Below, piece by piece: positions 61,540-64,000 of a DNA stretch of 64,000 nucleotides. The stretch is from an uncultured Selenomonadales bacterium. GTDB lineage: Bacteria; Bacillota; Negativicutes; Selenomonadales; Selenomonadaceae. The stretch is from NCBI GenBank assembly GCA_900321035.1, contig ONUH01000001.1:186001-250000 (forward strand), read 5' to 3'. Made by a program: the position numbers and the translations under genes. Position 1 is the first letter of the stretch. Each line of letters opens with the position of its first letter. The notes under the pieces were generated by a model. It was not told the origin of the DNA. It saw only the letters and a program-made list of their open reading frames with translations, and ran no database searches.

Positions 61540-61986
61540 TCAGCCCCATTGCGCTTTGTATTTCATGGCCTCCTGCTTGGAAATCCGCTGGCTGCCGTAA
61601 AGGTCCGTAAGCTGATAGCGGCCGTTGATATAATTGACCCGATAGATATTGTCCGGCGCTTCGTACCTGCAAATCGTATCAAAATCGCAGTGGAGATTTT
61701 CCTCCACGACGACAAATTCAAGCTCCACAAAATTATTCGTCCCCGCCGCAAGATACTCGCGCTGCGCTTCGACGCGAAGAATCGGCTTATCGTCCAGCGT
61801 CTCAAGATGCGTATATTCGTTGTCCTTGAGCTTGACGCGGCGAAGCGTGTCCCGCGCTCCGCCGACGGACATGATGTTCGCGCCCTCCGGCAGCTTCAAA
61901 TCCACGATGTCATAAGTACAGGTCTCCTGCGGCTCGGTGTCCTCAAACTGCACGCCGTTTTTCACATGAATACGATATGCCTGCAT
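61540..61986 (-). CDS. Conserved-looking protein of unknown function (148 residues)
   Basis: A soluble, acidic 148-residue protein starting MQAYRIHVKNGVQFEDTEP, with alternating short strands and no membrane segment, signal peptide or cysteine cluster. The stretch ANIMSVGGARDTLRRVKL resembles none of the enzyme motifs I know. A GGGGAGAAG ribosome site precedes the ATG. It stands between the tRNA and the HAD phosphatase gene on the same strand, about 30 bases from the latter, so it may end that operon. I do not recognise a family. Confidence 0.6.
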   Translation of the reverse strand: MQAYRIHVKNGVQFEDTEPQETCTYDIVDLKLPEGANIMSVGGARDTLRRVKLKDNEYTHLETLDDKPILRVEAQREYLAAGTNNFVELEFVVVEENLHCDFDTICRYEAPDNIYRVNYINGRYQLTDLYGSQRISKQEAMKYKAQWG

Positions 61987-62017
61987 ACGTCTTCTCCCCT
62001 ATCTTTCTGATTGATAT

Positions 62018-62677
62018 TCAAAGCATCCGAAGGAGCTTGCAAAGCGACTCCGCGTCCTTCGCCATGTAATCGGAAGCCGCGATGGCCGCCTCCACCGGTC
62101 GATGGACGCCTCCGTAGGATACGGCAATATCCGCCGCCTCAAACATCGGAATATCGTTCGCGCCCTCGCCCACGGCGATTACCCGCCCGGCTTCTTCACT
62201 AAGGGTTCTCACCGCCGCCCCCTTGTCGAGAATCGATGCGAGCATCAAGCCCTCCCGATCATCCCACGCGCTCACGGAGGTAAACGCGCGGCATCCGAGT
62301 TTTTTTATAATCGGCTCCACCCACAGGTCAAGATTCCCCGTGACGATGGCGCAATCTTCCGCTCTCGAACGGATAAAACCGGCAATCACCGGGTCCAGCG
62401 CAACGGTATCCATGATGCCTTGTATCGTCGCGAGAGGGATTTCCTTCAAAATGTGGAACCGCAAACGAAAGGACTCGGAAAAAGCAATATGCCCGTCCAT
62501 CGTGAGCCTTGTAAGGCGGGCCATTTCCTCGGAAAGCCCCAGCTCGCCCGCCAGGATAGGCAGCGTTTCCTCCCGCGTCACCGTTCCGTCCAGATCAAAC
62601 GCGAATATTGTCCGCGCGCCGCGCGCCGCCAAATGATTTTCCTTCACTATCTGCCTTCTTTCCCCTACGGTCGCCAC
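62018..62677 (-). CDS. HAD-superfamily phosphatase (SerB-like)
   Basis: A haloacid-dehalogenase-type phosphatase of about 210-219 residues resembling phosphoserine phosphatase. Motif I is FAFDLDGTVTREE (nucleophile Asp), motif II is CAIVTGNLDLWVEP, and motif III/IV is VIAVGEGANDIPMFEAADIAVSYG. The GTG at 62677 has CGGAG nine bases upstream and sits just after the glycosyltransferase stop; a GTG at 62647 with AAGAAGG is an equal alternative. The substrate is unknown. The neighbouring glycosyltransferase suggests a sugar- or envelope-related substrate rather than serine synthesis. Confidence 0.82.
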   Translation of the reverse strand: MATVGERRQIVKENHLAARGARTIFAFDLDGTVTREETLPILAGELGLSEEMARLTRLTMDGHIAFSESFRLRFHILKEIPLATIQGIMDTVALDPVIAGFIRSRAEDCAIVTGNLDLWVEPIIKKLGCRAFTSVSAWDDREGLMLASILDKGAAVRTLSEEAGRVIAVGEGANDIPMFEAADIAVSYGGVHRPVEAAIAASDYMAKDAESLCKLLRML

Positions 62678-62680
62678 AGG

Positions 62681-63364
62681 TCATATCTCCGGCGAAAGCT
62701 CCGCGCCGTATTCCTGCAAAAAAACCTTTTGCCACTCTTTATACTCCGGCGCCAACGGCTTTTCTCGCGGGCAATGGATGCACCAAAAATCCGCCGTCTG
62801 ATTCGGCACGACGACTTTTTTCCCTCTGCGGGCGAACTCCATACATTGGGACGTATCGTAAAAATGCCAGCCGCCGAAAAGCTCCTCGCGCCACGGAATA
62901 TCGTACTGCGTCGCCAAAAAGAGTCCGTCCGCCGCTTCGACTTCCACATACGGGCCCTCCGGCTCCTGCATCTCGGAATCCACCACCGATTCCGGCTCGC
63001 AGGCATGCAGCACGCGGCCATAGCAGCGCATGCCGTCCCACCAGATGCCGCTAGCGGGAAGAGAACGGCATCCGACCACGCCGATCATGCCGATGGACCC
63101 GTCCGCAAATATCTCCTGTATGTCACGCACGAAGTCCTTATTCACAACCAGGACGTCCTGATGCAGATAAACCTTGAGCCGCGCGTCCGACGACCGCATG
63201 GCCGCATTATATCCCGCCGCCATCGAGGCCGCGCCGCGCATCGGGATATACTCCGCCGTCATCCCTCCGGGGAGACGAAGATGGCGCAAATACAGCAAAC
63301 ATTCCTCGTATTTTTCCTCATCGTTGACGCATGTGATAAATGCGATCTTTGACGCATCCGTCAT
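62681..63364 (-). CDS. Glycosyltransferase-like protein (PF13712 type)
   Basis: A 227-residue protein of the small GT-A-like family often found in surface-polysaccharide loci of Negativicutes. Features are KIAFITCVNDEEKYEECLLY at the start, YLHQDVLVVNKDFV (the DxD-like position is DV), IGMIGVVGCRSLP and a C-terminal FGGWHFYDTSQCMEF. ATG 63364 follows GGGGAG and overlaps the end of the upstream gene's context. Donor and acceptor sugars are unknown. Confidence 0.72.
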   Translation of the reverse strand: MTDASKIAFITCVNDEEKYEECLLYLRHLRLPGGMTAEYIPMRGAASMAAGYNAAMRSSDARLKVYLHQDVLVVNKDFVRDIQEIFADGSIGMIGVVGCRSLPASGIWWDGMRCYGRVLHACEPESVVDSEMQEPEGPYVEVEAADGLFLATQYDIPWREELFGGWHFYDTSQCMEFARRGKKVVVPNQTADFWCIHCPREKPLAPEYKEWQKVFLQEYGAELSPEI

Positions 63365-63365
63365 T

Positions 63366-64000
63366 TCATCGCTCCCCATTCAAGGCTTCTGCCACGACGT
63401 CCACAAACGCCCGCCGCCCCTCGGAGGGAAAGGCCGCAAGATTCTGCAGGAATGCCTTTCGATGCACGACGATCTCCACAGCGAAACGAGCCAGATAGTC
63501 CGCAGGAAAGCCCGCTTCGTCCGCCAAACGCCAAAACGCAGATACATTTTCCTCCGCGTCTATGTCGTACTCAATGCGGCGCATGAGCGTCGCCAGGCGT
63601 TTCCTCTCTTCCGGAGTGTACTCCGCCTTCAGCGAGGACACGTCTGCCGAAGAACGCAGCGCCTGCACCAGCCAAACTTCCGTGTCAAGATCTCCCAGAC
63701 GATTCTCGAAGCCCGCCGCAACAAGCTTCTCAATCACGCCGTCCGCCCCCGGTTTCCGCACAGGGGCAAAAAATATGTCCTTATAAAACGACGCGTACAG
63801 AAGCCGCTCAAATTCCGGCTTCGCATAACGTCTGTGCACGATGGCGTAGAAATGCCCGTCCATCAATTCCTGCAGGACGCGCCAATAACGGATGTTCTCA
63901 AAGCTCGTCAGCAAAAATCCCGTATCCTTGATGAACGTGCCGATGCCCGAAGCGATGTCCTGCGGATTCGTCACGTTCTCCAGCATACGCTCCGAAATCA
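63366..64000 (-). CDS. Partial gene, SAM-methyltransferase-like C-terminal part
   Basis: The frame is open to the right edge, so the N-terminus is probably missing; the ATG at 63986 gives 206 residues but in-frame codons continue upstream. The first visible part (GIGTFIKDTGFLLTSFENIR, then RVLQELMDGHF) resembles the late strands of class I methyltransferases with a replaced GG-loop. The rest is helical and unassigned. It sits directly before the glycosyltransferase gene, so a role in modifying a surface glycan is plausible. The assignment is weak. Confidence 0.5.
   Translation of the reverse strand, partial: ISERMLENVTNPQDIASGIGTFIKDTGFLLTSFENIRYWRVLQELMDGHFYAIVHRRYAKPEFERLLYASFYKDIFFAPVRKPGADGVIEKLVAAGFENRLGDLDTEVWLVQALRSSADVSSLKAEYTPEERKRLATLMRRIEYDIDAEENVSAFWRLADEAGFPADYLARFAVEIVVHRKAFLQNLAAFPSEGRRAFVDVVAEALNGER

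Overview
The window reads as a GC-rich, gene-dense chromosomal segment of a Gram-positive-lineage anaerobe. Firmicute-type division, RNA and lipid genes (sepF, zapA, RNase J, ftsY, smc, a DagK/YegS lipid kinase, a SpoVB/MurJ-type flippase) occur with a carboxyltransferase of the succinate-propionate route, a complete 11-subunit complex I cluster and a FlgT/LPP20-like secreted pair. The best guess is a Selenomonas-like member of the Negativicutes. This is an inference, because no rRNA or taxonomic marker was searched. Two perfect parS sites (18.8 and 42.5 kb) suggest the segment lies in the ParB-loading part of the chromosome, usually near the origin.

Layout. 0-4 kb: mreB-mreC (minus) diverge from a HerA-like ATPase that has a long, possibly structured leader. 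4-11 kb: glmS, a nicotinamidase-like hydrolase, RNase J, a D-amino-acid-aminotransferase-like protein with alanine at the expected PLP lysine, and a carboxyltransferase. 11-20 kb (minus): nucleoside kinase-like gene, phosphate transport (PiT/DUF47), zapA, pheST and an amino-acid ABC importer. 20-36 kb: HU, typA, sepF, mtnA, lipid kinase, flippase, DUF4931, then the rodZ-ygiQ-nrdR-radical SAM-pgeF-yggS run and fba.

36.2-42.6 kb is an accessory defence island. It holds a 46-codon orphan ORF, a PutAbiC-like abortive-infection protein, two or three small hydrophobic proteins, a six-repeat CRISPR array, an intact 1121-residue Cas9 and its tracrRNA. Repeat and tracrRNA resemble the Neisseria type II-C pattern. 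No cas1 or cas2 is present. A degenerate copy and an intact copy of a parS-containing repeat bracket the CRISPR-Cas9 cassette.

42.6-52.6 kb: nuoABCDHIJKLMN on the minus strand from one strong promoter, with a terminator-like hairpin in the leader. NuoE, F and G are missing, so the electron donor is probably not NADH directly. 52.7-54.8 kb: two secreted proteins. 54.8-61.3 kb (minus): smc-ftsY-thiM-thiamine-binding protein-thiE. 61.4-64 kb: tRNA-Arg(CCU), an unknown 148-residue protein, a HAD phosphatase, a glycosyltransferase-like protein and a partial gene running off the window.

Coordinates of promoters and terminators come from reading the sequence by eye. Family names are recalled from motif patterns and were not checked by database search.
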